From contig NZ_CP102826.1 of NCBI RefSeq assembly GCF_025643595.1, forward strand, positions 1,736,001-1,800,000: a stretch of DNA of 64,000 bases, read 5' to 3'. The notes under the pieces were generated by a model that worked only from the letters and a program-made list of their open reading frames with translations, was not told where the DNA came from and did not search any database. The DNA is from Saccharopolyspora rosea. GTDB taxonomy: Bacteria; Actinomycetota; Actinomycetes; Mycobacteriales; Pseudonocardiaceae. Made by a program: the position numbers and the translations under genes. Shown here one piece after another: positions 63,923-64,000 of this stretch; positions within the stretch are counted from its first letter, which is position 1; each line of letters starts with the position of its first letter.

Positions 63923-64000
63923 TCAGGTCAGCAGCAGCCGGACGGTGAGTTCCAGTCGGTTGGAGACGTCCGAGGCGGACGCCCGGCGGGTCACCCAGGC
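63923..64000 (-). CDS. Partial gene, C-terminal 25 residues
   Basis: The last 25 codons of a leftward gene cut by the window edge; it reads AWVTRRASASDVSNRLELTV then RLLLT and stops at 63923. The following hairpin supports a real gene end. The ending resembles C-terminal helices of PucR/CdaR-type regulators, but too little is visible to assign it. Confidence 0.4.
   Translation of the reverse strand, partial: AWVTRRASASDVSNRLELTVRLLLT

Overview
The window is very GC-rich DNA with many GTG and TTG starts, tightly overlapping operons, a DUF397 protein, XRE/TPR regulation and a KstR2-controlled steroid regulon. This points to a filamentous actinomycete, most likely a Pseudonocardiales species of the Saccharopolyspora type (an inference from gene content; no rRNA is present). 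I saw no tRNA, rRNA, CRISPR array, transposase or origin.

Left part (1-14.8 kb): a choline-to-betaine module (betA-like GMC dehydrogenase, APC permease, betB-like aldehyde dehydrogenase, divergent TetR), a coiled-coil DivIVA-like protein, a secreted S37 peptidase, a membrane acyltransferase, and an AraC regulator next to an aldehyde dehydrogenase/copper amine oxidase pair (feaR/feaB/tynA logic, aromatic monoamine oxidation).

14.9-19.6 kb is an accessory island holding a RiPP system. It has a TPR-type XRE regulator carrying a frameshift, two small coupled genes, a radical SAM/SPASM maturase, and a 61-residue precursor with four aromatic-Asp-Asn motifs (AmcA/AmcB-like, three-residue cyclophanes). 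A convergent pentapeptide-repeat protein and a DUF397 protein follow.

19.6-29.7 kb: a polyamine catabolic cluster (permease, glutamine-synthetase-like ligase, PuuD-type hydrolase, aldehyde dehydrogenase, SDR, FadR-type GntR) with ACCA/TGGT dyads in the divergent promoter, then a MerR regulator and tex. 29.9-38.6 kb holds a second cyclophane RiPP system of FXS type: a split HExxH protein and FxsB facing FxsA and the giant ParA/TIR/NB-ARC/TPR protein FxsT, followed by a possible roadblock-like protein and a cation/proton antiporter. 38.9-42.9 kb is a tightly coupled operon of a lipoprotein/membrane protein and two P-loop ATPases of unknown function. A membrane-anchored GH25 lysozyme and a small protein follow.

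44.9-61.2 kb is the KstR2 regulon for the last two steroid rings (HIP pathway): fabG3-like SDR, fadA6, two MaoC hydratase subunits, fadE33/32/31, an enoyl-CoA hydratase, fadE30, ipdF, kstR2, ipdC, ipdB, ipdA, echA20 and two SDRs. Matches to the known KstR2 operator sit at the three divergent promoters and at kstR2 itself. The right end has an isochorismatase-like hydrolase and a MarR/MFS pair.

A dispersed, structured repeat of about 175-225 bp occurs in four full or near-full copies and at least three fragments between genes, sometimes inside operons. Paired base changes between copies support its hairpins, and one of its segments appears as a 51-bp tandem repeat inside the HExxH gene.
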